DNA from: Deltaproteobacteria bacterium
GTDB lineage: Bacteria > Desulfobacterota > Binatia > UBA9968
Assembly: GCA_009692615.1 (NCBI GenBank)
Contig: SHYW01000050.1
Span: forward strand, 1 to 34,387
Direction of reading: 5' to 3'
DNA length: 34,387 nt
The position numbers were made by a program, and so were the translations under genes. Below, piece by piece: positions 23,176-31,822 of the stretch (position 1 is the first letter of the stretch; every line of letters starts with the position of its first letter). The notes under the pieces were generated by a model. It did no database searches. It was not told the DNA's origin and was given only the letters and a program-made list of their open reading frames with translations.

Positions 23176-24486
23176 TTACGGTTTCAACCCTAGTGCGCAG
23201 TGAAACGGCTCGCCAATAAAGAACGTGCGGTCCGCCTTCGCGGCTGCCACCGCACCGCGCCATTCATTCAGTTCGCTGCCGCTCAGTAACGACTCGATGC
23301 GCTCTTGCATATAATGCAATCTCTCGCCGTCCTTGTGGTTGGCCCATTGGGGCAGCATGGTAACGTTGACCAAGCCGGCGCGATTCATGCGGCGGTAAAG
23401 GCTCGCGTCGGCGCAGCCGCCGTCGTTGACGTTGCCGCCGAAAAATCCTGGCGAATCTATTTTCTGTTTCAATTCAACCGGCAGCGGCAGATTGACCCAA
23501 CGGGGTAGATCGGTCGAGCGCACGACTGAGCCGACTTTGCCGCCGGATTTCGTTACACGGACGAATTGCCCAAGCATGCGGTCGGCGTCGCCTTCTTCCA
23601 TCACCGTGCAGGAAATCGTCACGTCGAAAGCGTTATCGGCAAACGGCAGTTTCTCGCCATCGCCTTCTTGGAATTCGATGAAACGATCGAGACCGTCGCG
23701 TTTGGCCAACGCCGCCGCTTCACGTAGGAGATAGCGATTCACGTCCGCGCCGACGATACGGTTGCTTCCCTGAGTGCGCTTGGCGAAGTGCCGCACGATT
23801 GCGCCAGGACCGCAGCCGACTTCGAGCAGGCTTTGTCCCGGCGCCAAGCTCAGCTCGTTCAGCAGTTGATCGATGACCCGCATGTACTCCGACTGGGCGC
23901 GGCTTTCCAAGTGGGCGACCATGCCAAGGTGAGCGCCGCCGAGCGTGATGGTGCAAATCTTTTCGCTGAGGGATTCAAGCAGCGGCTGCCATTGCGATGG
24001 CGACAGCGCCAAGGGCATGAGCACGAGCGGCGCGCCGCTACCGCGCATGGTGTAAGTGACTTCGCCAATCTCGCCGCTGCGATCGTTGCCGCTGAACGTT
24101 CCCGTCGCAACCGGAGCAATGAAGTCGATCAACGCTTTGCCGATCTCGTCGCGCCGGTCTTGAATCGGATCAGCCCAAGGTGGGCTGAAATAATTTTTCA
24201 GCACTAACGACTGCGCTTGGCTGAGCTGGCTCAACTCGCGGGCGGTTTCTTTTCCCGGCCGGCCGCCGTCGCCGGCAACGCAGAGGATCGGTATGTGATT
24301 GTGTTTTAGCGCCGCGACATCGATTCCCATGGGGCAGATCAAACTCAGCGATGCAACCAACTCCGGGTGAGTCGCCACCAGCCCTTGCCAGTCCCGCGGC
24401 ATGCAGGCGGCGAAGTGGGCGCGCTCGATGCGCAACTTTTTTAGCAATTCGGCGATGAGTTGGGCCAGCGTCAGAGTTTCCGACAT
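23176..24486 (-). CDS. Hydrolase-like N-terminus fused to SAM methyltransferase
   Basis: The product is a 436-residue fusion. Residues about 1-130 look like the second half of an alpha/beta hydrolase (LRIERAHFAACMPRDWQGLV, HPELVASLSLICPMG, IPILCVAGDGG), but the usual nucleophile motif GxSxG is absent: the aligned place reads AACMPRDW. Residues about 143-190 look like the start of another hydrolase (YTMRGSGAPLVLMPLALSPS). From about 205 a class I methyltransferase follows, with LLEVGCGPGAIVRHF (220-234), GADVNRYLL, EGDGEKLPFADNAFDVTISC and GGKVGSVVRS. It would transfer methyl from S-adenosylmethionine to an unknown acceptor. The whole frame is intact. A start at ATG 24486 is chosen for lack of an alternative. 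Confidence 0.75.
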   Translation of the reverse strand: MSETLTLAQLIAELLKKLRIERAHFAACMPRDWQGLVATHPELVASLSLICPMGIDVAALKHNHIPILCVAGDGGRPGKETARELSQLSQAQSLVLKNYFSPPWADPIQDRRDEIGKALIDFIAPVATGTFSGNDRSGEIGEVTYTMRGSGAPLVLMPLALSPSQWQPLLESLSEKICTITLGGAHLGMVAHLESRAQSEYMRVIDQLLNELSLAPGQSLLEVGCGPGAIVRHFAKRTQGSNRIVGADVNRYLLREAAALAKRDGLDRFIEFQEGDGEKLPFADNAFDVTISCTVMEEGDADRMLGQFVRVTKSGGKVGSVVRSTDLPRWVNLPLPVELKQKIDSPGFFGGNVNDGGCADASLYRRMNRAGLVNVTMLPQWANHKDGERLHYMQERIESLLSGSELNEWRGAVAAAKADRTFFIGEPFHCALGLKP

Positions 24487-24615
24487 GAGATTGGGCTCTC
24501 CTCGACCTGCTTATAGCGACAAACAGCGGAACGTGAAAGAGCAGAATGAGTTTTCTAATTTGCGTCGTATAGGTTATAGAAACAGGAAATCACTCGGGGC
24601 TTCGGGAGGAAAGTT

Positions 24616-25632
24616 GTGCAATTCTTCAAACAGACTGTAATCGGCATATTGGCGGTTCTTCTTACCAACATTGCTGGGCCGGCAATCGATGCAAGGGCGC
24701 AAAACATTCCAGTCAACTTCGGCGTCACTTTTCGCAACGCTCGGCTTGCGCCGTTGTGGATCGCCGAAGAGCTTGGCTACTTCAAAAAGGAAGGTCTCGA
24801 CGTCAAGCAGGTCAACATTAGCGGCGGCACTCAAGGGGCGCAGATGATGGTCAGCGGCGGTGTCGACGTTTCCTACGACGATCCGATCTCCTGCATCGTC
24901 GCCACCGCCGGCGGCGTGCCGGTGGTCGACATCTACGCCGGCTCGCCGGCGTTGGCATTTCTGATCGTCGGCGGACCGGGCGTGAAAACCATCGCCGACG
25001 TGAAGGGCAAACGGGTCGGCTCGTCGGGCTTGGGCCTGTCGGCGTCGCGCCTGGCGCTGTTGGTCGGCTTTCGCCGTTTCGGCCTCGACGCCGACAAGGA
25101 ACACATCACGATTGTCGCCGCCGGCCAGGAACCCGAGCGCATCGCGGGACTCAGCGCTGGGGCGATTTCCGCCACGGTGATCTCGCCGGAATACCGCACC
25201 AAGCTCGAACAGCTCGGCTTCAACATGCTAGCCGATCTGCGCACATTGAACATTCCCTGGGAGACCGCGTCGGTGATCACCACGGTGAAAAACATGCAGA
25301 CCAAGCGCGACATGATGGAACGCGTGGTGCGCGCGTTGTTGCAGGCTAACGCCTATATTTTGACGCCCGCCAATCGCGGCCGTGTGGTCGAGATTATGAC
25401 CAAGCAGTTGGCTTTAGGCACGCAGCAGGAAGCCGGCGCGGTGTACGACGACTTGATCAAGTTTTACGTTTTGAAAAAGCCCTACCCGAGCCGCGACGGG
25501 TTCGCCAACATCATCGCCGAAGTCGCCAAGTCGGTGCCCAAAGCGGCGGGATTGAAATACGAAGACGTGGTCGACTCAAGCATCGTTGAAAAATTCGACA
25601 AGAGCGGCTTCATCGATTCGTTGTATAAATAG
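24616..25632 (+). CDS. NMT1/THI5-type ABC transporter substrate-binding protein
   Basis: The product is a 338-residue periplasmic binding protein of the SsuA/TauA/NMT1 type, which takes up sulfonates, nitrate, taurine or pyrimidines. It has a signal peptide ending near DARAQ (about residue 29), then the family opening VTFRNARLAPLWIAEELGYF and the substrate-side GGTQGAQMMVSGGVDVSYDD. The start is GTG 24616 with GGGAGGA at 24605-24610. No permease or ATPase gene follows; instead a racemase-fold gene begins 26 bases later. The substrate cannot be read from sequence; by its neighbours it may be a carboxylic acid. Confidence 0.85.
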   Translation: MQFFKQTVIGILAVLLTNIAGPAIDARAQNIPVNFGVTFRNARLAPLWIAEELGYFKKEGLDVKQVNISGGTQGAQMMVSGGVDVSYDDPISCIVATAGGVPVVDIYAGSPALAFLIVGGPGVKTIADVKGKRVGSSGLGLSASRLALLVGFRRFGLDADKEHITIVAAGQEPERIAGLSAGAISATVISPEYRTKLEQLGFNMLADLRTLNIPWETASVITTVKNMQTKRDMMERVVRALLQANAYILTPANRGRVVEIMTKQLALGTQQEAGAVYDDLIKFYVLKKPYPSRDGFANIIAEVAKSVPKAAGLKYEDVVDSSIVEKFDKSGFIDSLYK

Positions 25633-25658
25633 CCGAGTACACCGAAGGACACTGCGCC

Positions 25659-26369
25659 ATGAGTTCCGATACATTGAACATTGGTTTTATCAGTCCCGGT
25701 CCGCCGACCTGGCCGCACTACGACAGTTTGGCGGCGCTGATTCCCGACTTCGTACAGTTCGACTTTCAGGGGTTGGGACTGTACGGTCAATCGCTCTACG
25801 AGATTACTGGGAAGAAGCACGAAATCGTTTCGCGCATTGCTCAATTAGCCGAGGAAAATAAATGGCACGGCGTGATCGTCATCGGCGCGCCGACGGAAGT
25901 AATGAATCCGGGTTTGCTTGGCGATTTGCAATCGAATTTAAAAATTCCCGTAACCACGGCATTGAGCGCTTCGGTGTCGGCGCTGGGCAAATATTCCGCC
26001 AAACGGTTGCTGTTGCTGACGCCCTTTGAAAACCGCTTGAACGGCATGATCGAAGATTATCTGCGCGTTGCCGGCTTCGATGTCATTGCGCCGCACTCAT
26101 TCGAAAACATCGGACAGGCCGGTCAATTGGACGCCGAAGCGGTTTACGATCTGACCAAGGAAGCGCTGCAAGAGGTTGGCCAGGTCGACGCCATCTATTT
26201 TCAAGGCGCGGTGCTCGACCCGCTAAAAGTTTTGAACAAAATCGAAATCGAGTTGAAGACCATCGCCATCGCCAGCAATCCGGCGATGCTCTGGGATATT
26301 CTTTCGCAGCTACGGCGGCGCGCGCCGCTCGACGGTTATGGTAGATTGCTGGCGGAATGGCCGGCTTGA
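25659..26369 (+). CDS. Asp/Glu racemase or maleate isomerase fold protein lacking cysteines
   Basis: The product is 236 residues with the layout of arylmalonate decarboxylase, maleate isomerase and Asp/Glu racemase proteins: IGFISPGPPTWPHYDSL at the N-terminus, GVIVIGAPTEVMN (about 71-83), ALSASVSALGKYSAKRLLLLTPF and YFQGAVLDPLKVL. These enzymes normally carry one or two catalytic Cys in the regions corresponding to VIGAPTE and YFQGAVLD. This protein has no Cys at all, so it cannot use the usual mechanism. It probably acts as a binding or otherwise changed enzyme. It follows the binding-protein gene by 26 bases and precedes an unknown gene by 44 bases. Confidence 0.75.
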   Translation: MSSDTLNIGFISPGPPTWPHYDSLAALIPDFVQFDFQGLGLYGQSLYEITGKKHEIVSRIAQLAEENKWHGVIVIGAPTEVMNPGLLGDLQSNLKIPVTTALSASVSALGKYSAKRLLLLTPFENRLNGMIEDYLRVAGFDVIAPHSFENIGQAGQLDAEAVYDLTKEALQEVGQVDAIYFQGAVLDPLKVLNKIEIELKTIAIASNPAMLWDILSQLRRRAPLDGYGRLLAEWPA

Positions 26370-26413
26370 ACCGGTGATTGAAAACCTCGATTAGATTCCG
26401 ACGAAAGGCACAA

Positions 26414-26947
26414 ATGACGCTTAAAGAAACCTTGGCAACGCAGCGAGCCGATCGATACCTCGCGCTGATTCTCGACAACGAAGTCACCGTCGGCGAGTTC
26501 GTCGTCGAGCCGCCGCTGCCTTGGACTCGCATTGTCCAGATGAGCGGCGTCTTTCAAATCGCCGATGGCTATCCGACGACGCTGACCGCAGCCCAGGGAA
26601 CTTTCGAGATGAGAAACTGGGACGAGGTGTCGCTGCCCGGCATGATGCTGACCCTCGGTGAGATCGGCGATGCGCTCGATTTTGTCATCATCGGCAACAA
26701 CGCCGGCCAAGGATTGCCGCTGGCCCAGGCGGTGCCGCAAACTTTGCGATCGGCGCAAGCGGCGGTTATTTACGCTTCGGGTTTGCCGGAGCAGAGCGCC
26801 TATGAACGGGCGGGCTATGGCGCATTCTTCAGCCGCCGGGAAACCGTCGCGCGCTTGCTCACTCTTGCGAAAGCTGCAAACCGGCCGCTGGCGCTCTATT
26901 TCATGAACTCGATTCAGCACAACGAGCGCAATTACCACAGTCCGTGA
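26414..26947 (+). CDS. Hypothetical protein, third gene of the binding-protein group
   Basis: The product is 177 residues starting at ATG 26414 (MTLKETLATQRADRYLALIL), with GAAAGG about seven bases upstream. It has no signal peptide. Visible segments are VTVGEFVVEPPLPWTRIV, FEMRNWDEVSLPGMML, IGDALDFVIIGNNAGQG with a nucleotide-loop look, and a C-terminal HNERNYHSP. The combination suggests a globular alpha/beta protein, but I do not recognise the family. It follows the cysteine-free racemase-fold gene closely in the same direction and probably belongs to its transcript. Confidence 0.65.
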   Translation: MTLKETLATQRADRYLALILDNEVTVGEFVVEPPLPWTRIVQMSGVFQIADGYPTTLTAAQGTFEMRNWDEVSLPGMMLTLGEIGDALDFVIIGNNAGQGLPLAQAVPQTLRSAQAAVIYASGLPEQSAYERAGYGAFFSRRETVARLLTLAKAANRPLALYFMNSIQHNERNYHSP

Positions 26948-27086
26948 GAGCCGACGCGGCTTGTCTTTTCGCCAACCTTGCCGTATTCATACTAGGGAAA
27001 CTTCTAGCGAGTCGACCGCAAAGCGGTTGCGCTCGTGATATGGGCATACCAGGTTAACATTCATTCATTCGTTGAATTGGGGCGCT

Positions 27087-28064
27087 ATGGATACCATCGT
27101 TAGTGGCGCGCGGCCGACCGGCAGGCTGCATCTCGGCCATCTGCACGGCGCGTTGAAAAATTGGGTTAAGCTGCAAGAACAGTATCGTTGCTACTTCTTC
27201 GTCGCCGACTGGCACGCCCTGACCACCGACTACGCTACGCCCCAAGGGATCAATCAGAGCAGCATCGACATGGTCATGGACTGGCTGAGCGTCGGTCTCG
27301 ATCCGGCCAAAGCGGTGTTGTTTCGTCAGTCGCGCATCAAAGAACATGCCGAGCTGCATTTGATCTATTCGATGATTACGCCGGTGCCCTGGCTCGAACG
27401 CAATCCGACGTACAAAGAGCAGATCAAAGAGCTCACCGGCAAGGACCTCTCGACCTATGGTTTTCTCGGCTATCCAGTATTGCAGGCGGCGGACATCACG
27501 ATTTACAAAGCCAACAAAGTGCCGGTGGGCGTCGACCAAGCGCCCCACGTCGAACTGACCCGGGAGATCGTGCGGCGCTTCAATCAAGTGTACAAACCGA
27601 TTTTTCCCGAGCCCGAAGTGTTGCTGACCGAAACCCAGAAATTGCCGGGACTCGACGGCCGCAAGATGAGCAAGAGCTACGGCAACGCGGTGTTTCTCTC
27701 CGATGCGCCCAAAGAGATCGACCAGAAAATTAGCCGCATGGTCACCGATCCGGCGCGGGCGCGGCGCAGCGATCCCGGCGAGCCGGAAAAATGTCCGGCC
27801 TTTTCGCTGCATAAGATTTATTCGACCGAAGATGAGATCGCCGAAGTGTCGAAAGGCTGTCGCAGTGCCGCCATCGGCTGTCTCGATTGTAAAAAAATCA
27901 TGATCAAACATGTCATCGACGATCTCGCGCCATTTCGCGACAAGCGGGCGGCGCTGGAAAACAAACCGCGCGAGGTCGAAGAAGTATTGCTTGAAGGCAA
28001 CCGTCAGGCGCAGGTGCAAGCGACCGCGACCATGAACGAAGTGCGGGAAACCCTAGGCCTGTGA
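27087..28064 (+). CDS. trpS: Tryptophanyl-tRNA synthetase
   Basis: The product is a 325-residue class I aminoacyl-tRNA synthetase that charges tRNA-Trp. The ATP-binding HIGH-type motif is in PTGRLHLGH (about 10-18) and the KMSKS motif in DGRKMSKSYGN. VPWLERNPTYKEQ and GYPVLQAADI are typical of bacterial TrpRS, as is VPVGVDQAPHVELTR. I start at ATG 27087 because GGGGCG lies four to nine bases upstream and the usual N-terminus MDTIVSGARPTG begins here; a TTG start 15 bases earlier is also open. The stop overlaps the scpA start by four bases (GTGA). Confidence 0.95.
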   Translation: MDTIVSGARPTGRLHLGHLHGALKNWVKLQEQYRCYFFVADWHALTTDYATPQGINQSSIDMVMDWLSVGLDPAKAVLFRQSRIKEHAELHLIYSMITPVPWLERNPTYKEQIKELTGKDLSTYGFLGYPVLQAADITIYKANKVPVGVDQAPHVELTREIVRRFNQVYKPIFPEPEVLLTETQKLPGLDGRKMSKSYGNAVFLSDAPKEIDQKISRMVTDPARARRSDPGEPEKCPAFSLHKIYSTEDEIAEVSKGCRSAAIGCLDCKKIMIKHVIDDLAPFRDKRAALENKPREVEEVLLEGNRQAQVQATATMNEVRETLGL

Positions 28065-28852
28065 CCACTCACGTTCAATTAAAAATTTTTGAAGGGCCTC
28101 TCGATCTATTGCTCCATCTGATCAAGAGGAACGAAGTCAACATCACCGACATCCCGATCGCGACGATCACGGAACAATACTTAGCGACCTTGAATTTAAT
28201 GGAAACCCTGAGCTTGGACGTGGCCGGCGAATTTCTCGTCATGGCGTCGACTTTGATTCATATCAAATCGCGCATGCTGCTGCCGGCCGGCGCCGAGGAG
28301 CCCGACGAAGACGAAGGCGTCGACCCGCGCGAGGAATTGGTCCGCCGGCTGCTCGAATATCAACGCTACAAAGACGCCGCCCAACAGTTGGAACAGCGCG
28401 ATGTCTTGACCCGCGACGTGTTTGTCCGGGCCAGCGCGCCGGTGGACGAGGTCGGGCCGCGCGGCTTTCGCGAACTTTCAGTCTTCGAACTGTTGGGCGC
28501 GCTCAAGCGCGTCATCGACCGCTTGCCCAAGGACACCGCTCATGAAGTGACCCTCGACAAAATCACCGTCCGGCAAAAAATGACGATGCTATTGGAAGAA
28601 TTGCGCCAACACACCAGCGTGATGTTCGAGGCGCTGTTTAGCGAATTGAAAAGCCGCATGGAAGTCGTCGTGACCTTTCTGGCGATGCTCGAGCTAGTCA
28701 AGGTGCGCGCCATTCGGATCACCCAGGACGAACGGGCCGGGCCGATCATGATCGAAGCGGCGGCGGAGATGGACGAAGCGGCGGCCAACGCGGTCATCGA
28801 AGATGACGCCGAGCCCGCCGCCGACGGCAAGGATGAACAGCATGGAACGTGA
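28061..28852 (+). CDS. scpA: Segregation and condensation protein A
   Basis: The product is the 263-residue kleisin subunit of the SMC-ScpAB chromosome condensation complex. The N-terminal signature FEGPLDLLLHLIKRNEVNIT (about 9-28) and LDVAGEFLVMASTLIHIKSR, which contact the SMC neck, are clear; the C-terminal winged helix (FLAMLELVKVRAIRI) binds the SMC head. The start GTG lies inside the trpS stop (GTGA overlap) and its stop lies inside scpB, so the genes are translationally coupled. The last about 30 residues are acidic and Ala-rich, a common variable tail. Confidence 0.95.
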   Translation: MTTHVQLKIFEGPLDLLLHLIKRNEVNITDIPIATITEQYLATLNLMETLSLDVAGEFLVMASTLIHIKSRMLLPAGAEEPDEDEGVDPREELVRRLLEYQRYKDAAQQLEQRDVLTRDVFVRASAPVDEVGPRGFRELSVFELLGALKRVIDRLPKDTAHEVTLDKITVRQKMTMLLEELRQHTSVMFEALFSELKSRMEVVVTFLAMLELVKVRAIRITQDERAGPIMIEAAAEMDEAAANAVIEDDAEPAADGKDEQHGT

Positions 28853-29417
28853 AGAGATTAAATCGGCCATCGAAAGTTTGTTGTTCGTCGCCGACGGGCC
28901 GCAGACCTTGCAACGTTTTGGTGAAGTCTTGGACGGCGTCGACAAGCAGGCGCTGCAAGACGCCGTCAACGATTTACAAAGCGAACTCGACAGCCAAAAT
29001 CGCGGCGTGCAGTTGGTCGAAGTCGCCGGCGGCTATCAGCTGCGCACCGCCAAAGCCAACGCCGATTGGGTGAAAAAATTTCTCGGCGGGCGGCCGGCGC
29101 GCATGGGCAAGGCGACTCTGGAAACTTTGGCGATCGTTGCCTACCGCCAACCGATCACTAGAGCCGAGATCGAAGCGATTCGCGGCGTCGATGTCGACGG
29201 CGTGATCGCGACGCTGTTGGAGCGCAACTTGATTCGCGCCGTGGCGCGCAAGGATGTGCCGGGCCGGCCGTTTCTCTACGGCACCACGGGAGAATTTTTG
29301 CAGCTGTTCAATTTGAAAGACCTGACCGGTCTGCCGACGCTTAAAGAAATGGAAGAGATTTCCTTGCCGGAAATTCCCGGCGACATCATCTCCCTCGACC
29401 AGCTGGAAGAAAAGTAG
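28842..29417 (+). CDS. scpB: Segregation and condensation protein B
   Basis: The product is a 191-residue ScpB, the dimeric winged-helix partner that bridges ScpA in the SMC complex. Signatures are IESLLFVADGPQTLQRF, GGYQLRTAKANADWVKKFL, LSRATLETLAIVAYRQPITR-like (here KATLETLAIVAYRQPITRAE) and VDGVIATLLERNLIRAVARK. I start at ATG 28842: AAGGA at 28829-28833 is eight bases away and the protein then begins MEREEIKSAIES, which fits relatives. It overlaps scpA by 11 bases. A dispersed inverted repeat follows the stop. Confidence 0.95.
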   Translation: MEREEIKSAIESLLFVADGPQTLQRFGEVLDGVDKQALQDAVNDLQSELDSQNRGVQLVEVAGGYQLRTAKANADWVKKFLGGRPARMGKATLETLAIVAYRQPITRAEIEAIRGVDVDGVIATLLERNLIRAVARKDVPGRPFLYGTTGEFLQLFNLKDLTGLPTLKEMEEISLPEIPGDIISLDQLEEK

Positions 29418-29446
29418 CGCCATTGTCGAGCGCGGCAAAGCCGCAT

Positions 29447-29586
29447 CCGAATCTCGGAGTATCTCTCGCAAAGGCGCCAAGGCCGCAAAGGTCGGAGAAA
29501 ATGCTGAAAATAATCCGTAATAGTATTTATCGTTCCCCTCCGAACTTGGCGTCTTTGCGCCTTTGCGAGAGGCACATCCGAATTGG
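29447..29586. repeat. Dispersed inverted repeat, copy C (scpB-rluB gap)
   Basis: The left arm 29447-29495 contains CCGAATCTCGG, CTCTCGCAAAGGCGCCAAGG and CCGCAAAGGTCGG. The right arm 29540-29586 is its complement (CCGAACTTGGCGTCTTTGCG...CGAGAGGCACATCCGAATTGG). Loop about 44 bases, AT-rich. It matches copies A and B closely and lies 70 bases before the rluB start. Confidence 0.8.
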
Positions 29587-29655
29587 AGAGAATTCACCAC
29601 CAGAGACTTTTGCGCGGATGGCGCAAACTTTTAGGCGTTGAAATAAAGCTAGACT

Positions 29656-30543
29656 ATGGAACGACTACAAAAAATCATCGCCAAGGCGGGGCTGGCGTCG
29701 CGCCGCGAGGCCGAGCGCTGGATCGAAGAAGGGCGCGTCGCCGTCAATGGCACGGTGATTACCAAGCTCGGCACCCAGGCCGATCCGTTTAAAGACAGCG
29801 TTAAAGTCGATGGCAAGCGGATCAAGATCGCTTCGACGCCGCTTTACTACGCGTTTCATAAGCCGCCGGGTATCATCACGACGCTGAACGATCCCAAGCA
29901 TCGCCCCGACCTTACGCCTTATTTGTTGCGCCTCGGCGAAAAGCGCCGGGTGTTTCCAGTCGGGCGCCTCGACTACAACACCACCGGCCTGTTGCTGCTC
30001 ACCAACGACGGCGACATGGCGCTGCGCATCGCTCATCCGCGTTACGGTGTGACCAAGGTCTATCGGGTAAAACTCAACGAACCGCCGCGGCCCGAAGATT
30101 TCGTGCGGCTGCGCCAGGGCATTCGCCTAGAAGACGGCATGGCCGCGCCGGCCCATGCACGAATGGTTGAAAAACTTAAAACCAACGCTTGGATTGAAAT
30201 CGAACTGCACGAAGGACGCAAACGTGAAGTTCGGCGCATGTTCGAAGCGCTCGGTTACTTTGTCGAGAAGTTGGTGCGCATTCGTGTCGGTCCCATCGAA
30301 CTAGGCCGCTTACCGATGGGCGAGCTGCGGCCGCTGAGCCAAAGCGAGATCAAATCCTTGCAAGTCGCAGTGGGGCTGGCCCAAGAACGTCCGGCCCGTC
30401 CAACGACAAGAGCTAGCCGGGCACCGCAACGCCATTTCAGCGCGCCAAAAAAAAGCGGCGGCCATGACAGCCGCCGCTCGAAGAATCCGCCGAGAAATAG
30501 CCGTTCTAGTGGCGCAAGCTACAGAACTCCTCATAGTCGATAA
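29656..30543 (+). CDS. rluB: 23S rRNA pseudouridine synthase, RluB-like
   Basis: The product is a 295-residue RsuA/RluB/RluE-type pseudouridine synthase. An S4 RNA-binding domain at the N-terminus (LQKIIAKAGLASRREAERWI, 4-23) is followed by the catalytic domain with Asp106 in VGRLDYNTTGLLLLTNDGD, and by the C-terminal KTNAWIEIELHEGRKREVRRMF. It probably modifies 23S rRNA near the A-site helix (by analogy to RluB). The last about 50 residues are basic and low complexity (Arg, Ser, Pro), overlap the convergent gene at 30506-30543, and are encoded partly by the sequence of that gene's terminator hairpin, so the tail is probably not functional. Confidence 0.9.
   Translation: MERLQKIIAKAGLASRREAERWIEEGRVAVNGTVITKLGTQADPFKDSVKVDGKRIKIASTPLYYAFHKPPGIITTLNDPKHRPDLTPYLLRLGEKRRVFPVGRLDYNTTGLLLLTNDGDMALRIAHPRYGVTKVYRVKLNEPPRPEDFVRLRQGIRLEDGMAAPAHARMVEKLKTNAWIEIELHEGRKREVRRMFEALGYFVEKLVRIRVGPIELGRLPMGELRPLSQSEIKSLQVAVGLAQERPARPTTRASRAPQRHFSAPKKSGGHDSRRSKNPPRNSRSSGASYRTPHSR
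30447..30478 (-). terminator. Rho-independent terminator of the rhodanese-ThiF gene
   Basis: Read on the minus strand, a 9-base perfect stem (AGCGGCGGC, 30470-30478, pairing with 30454-30462) and a 7-base loop are followed by a run of eight T (complement of 30447-30454). It lies 28 bases beyond the stop codon of the gene at 30506-31675. It is embedded within the 3' end of rluB on the other strand. Confidence 0.85.
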
Positions 30544-31675
30544 GTGCGTGAATCGTCGGGTTGTCGCCGCACATCGGGCAGCTCGGATCGCGCCTGAGCT
30601 TCAGCGTGTTGATCTCCATCGTCAGCGTGTTGAAGTGCAACAGTCTACCCACTAGGCTGTCGCCCTTGCCGAGAATCAACTTCACCGCTTCCAACGCTTC
30701 GATCACTCCGATCAACCCCGGCAGCACGCCTAACACGCCGGCTTCAGCGCAGCTCGGCGCCATATCCGCTGGTGGCGGTTCCGGGTACAGGCAGCGATAG
30801 CATGGGCCTTTGCCCGGATAGAAAACCGTCGCCTGTCCTTCGAACTGAAAGATGCTGCCGTGGACGTTGGGTTTGCCAGTGAGCACGCAGGCGTCGTTGA
30901 CTAAGTAGCGTGTCGGAAAATTATCGCAGCCGTCGATCACCAGATCGTAGTCCTTGAGGATCTCCATGATATTTTCCGAAGTCAGCTTGGCTTGATAGGG
31001 AATTACTTTGACATCGGGATTGAGCGCTTCGAGAGTTTTCTTCGCCGACTCGACTTTCGGCATGCCGACGCGATCGTTGGTGTGGAGAATCTGCCGCTGC
31101 AGGTTGGAGATATCGACAACGTCGTTGTCGATAATTCCCAGCGTGCCGACGCCAGCTGCCGCCAGGTAGTAAGCCGAAGGCGAACCGAGCCCGCCGGCAC
31201 CGACCATCAATACTTTGGCTTGCAGTAGTTTAGCCTGACCCTCTTCACCGACTTCTGGAAGCAGAAAATGGCGGCTATAACGGATCAATTGCTCCGGCGT
31301 GTACTGGAAATCTTGTACCCACTTGAAGCCGCCGTTTTTCCAAGCGCCGTAACCGCCAGCCATGGACGAAACGTTTTGATAGCCCATCTCCTTCATGACT
31401 TTGGCCGCCAGCAGCGAACGCACGCCGCCGGCGCAGTAGGCGATGATCGGGGTATTTTTATCCGGCACGGCGCTCTCGACTTTGATTTCGAGAAAGCCAC
31501 GCGGTAGCGGCACGGCGCCCTCCAGATGACCCTGGCGCCATTCGTCGCTCTCACGCACGTCGAGCACCAGCGGCGATTTGCCGTTGTTTTTCAGCAGCTC
31601 GTTGACTTGCTGAGCGCTGAGCTCGGGGATTTCCTTGCGCGCATCGGCCATTATATCTTGAAAACTCTTGGCCAT
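30506..31675 (-). CDS. moeB: Rhodanese-ThiF/MoeB fusion sulfur-carrier activating enzyme
   Basis: The product is 389 residues. Residues about 1-120 are a rhodanese domain with active-site Cys81 in YCAGGVRSLLAA. Residues about 125-389 are an E1-type ThiF/MoeB domain: nucleotide loop GAGGLGSP (159-166), DNDVVDISNLQRQ, DGCDNFPTRY, and the two zinc pairs CYRC (292-295) and CPMC (366-369). It would adenylate the C-terminus of a sulfur carrier (ThiS, MoaD or CysO) and the attached rhodanese may pass sulfur to it. The usual eukaryotic order (Uba4/MOCS3) places rhodanese at the C-terminus; here it is first. I start at ATG 31675, preceded by AGGAGG. Confidence 0.85.
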   Translation of the reverse strand: MAKSFQDIMADARKEIPELSAQQVNELLKNNGKSPLVLDVRESDEWRQGHLEGAVPLPRGFLEIKVESAVPDKNTPIIAYCAGGVRSLLAAKVMKEMGYQNVSSMAGGYGAWKNGGFKWVQDFQYTPEQLIRYSRHFLLPEVGEEGQAKLLQAKVLMVGAGGLGSPSAYYLAAAGVGTLGIIDNDVVDISNLQRQILHTNDRVGMPKVESAKKTLEALNPDVKVIPYQAKLTSENIMEILKDYDLVIDGCDNFPTRYLVNDACVLTGKPNVHGSIFQFEGQATVFYPGKGPCYRCLYPEPPPADMAPSCAEAGVLGVLPGLIGVIEALEAVKLILGKGDSLVGRLLHFNTLTMEINTLKLRRDPSCPMCGDNPTIHALIDYEEFCSLRH

Positions 31676-31822
31676 GATTCCTCCTGTTCGAATACGTTGA
31701 GGGTTTAAGCTAAGCAACGCTCTGGATATTGTCAAGGCGAGGGGGGCATCGCGGTCATTTCGAGCGTTGCTGGATAGTTCACAATTTTGCCGGCTCACGC
31801 AAACTCTCTCAGCCGAGGGCGT

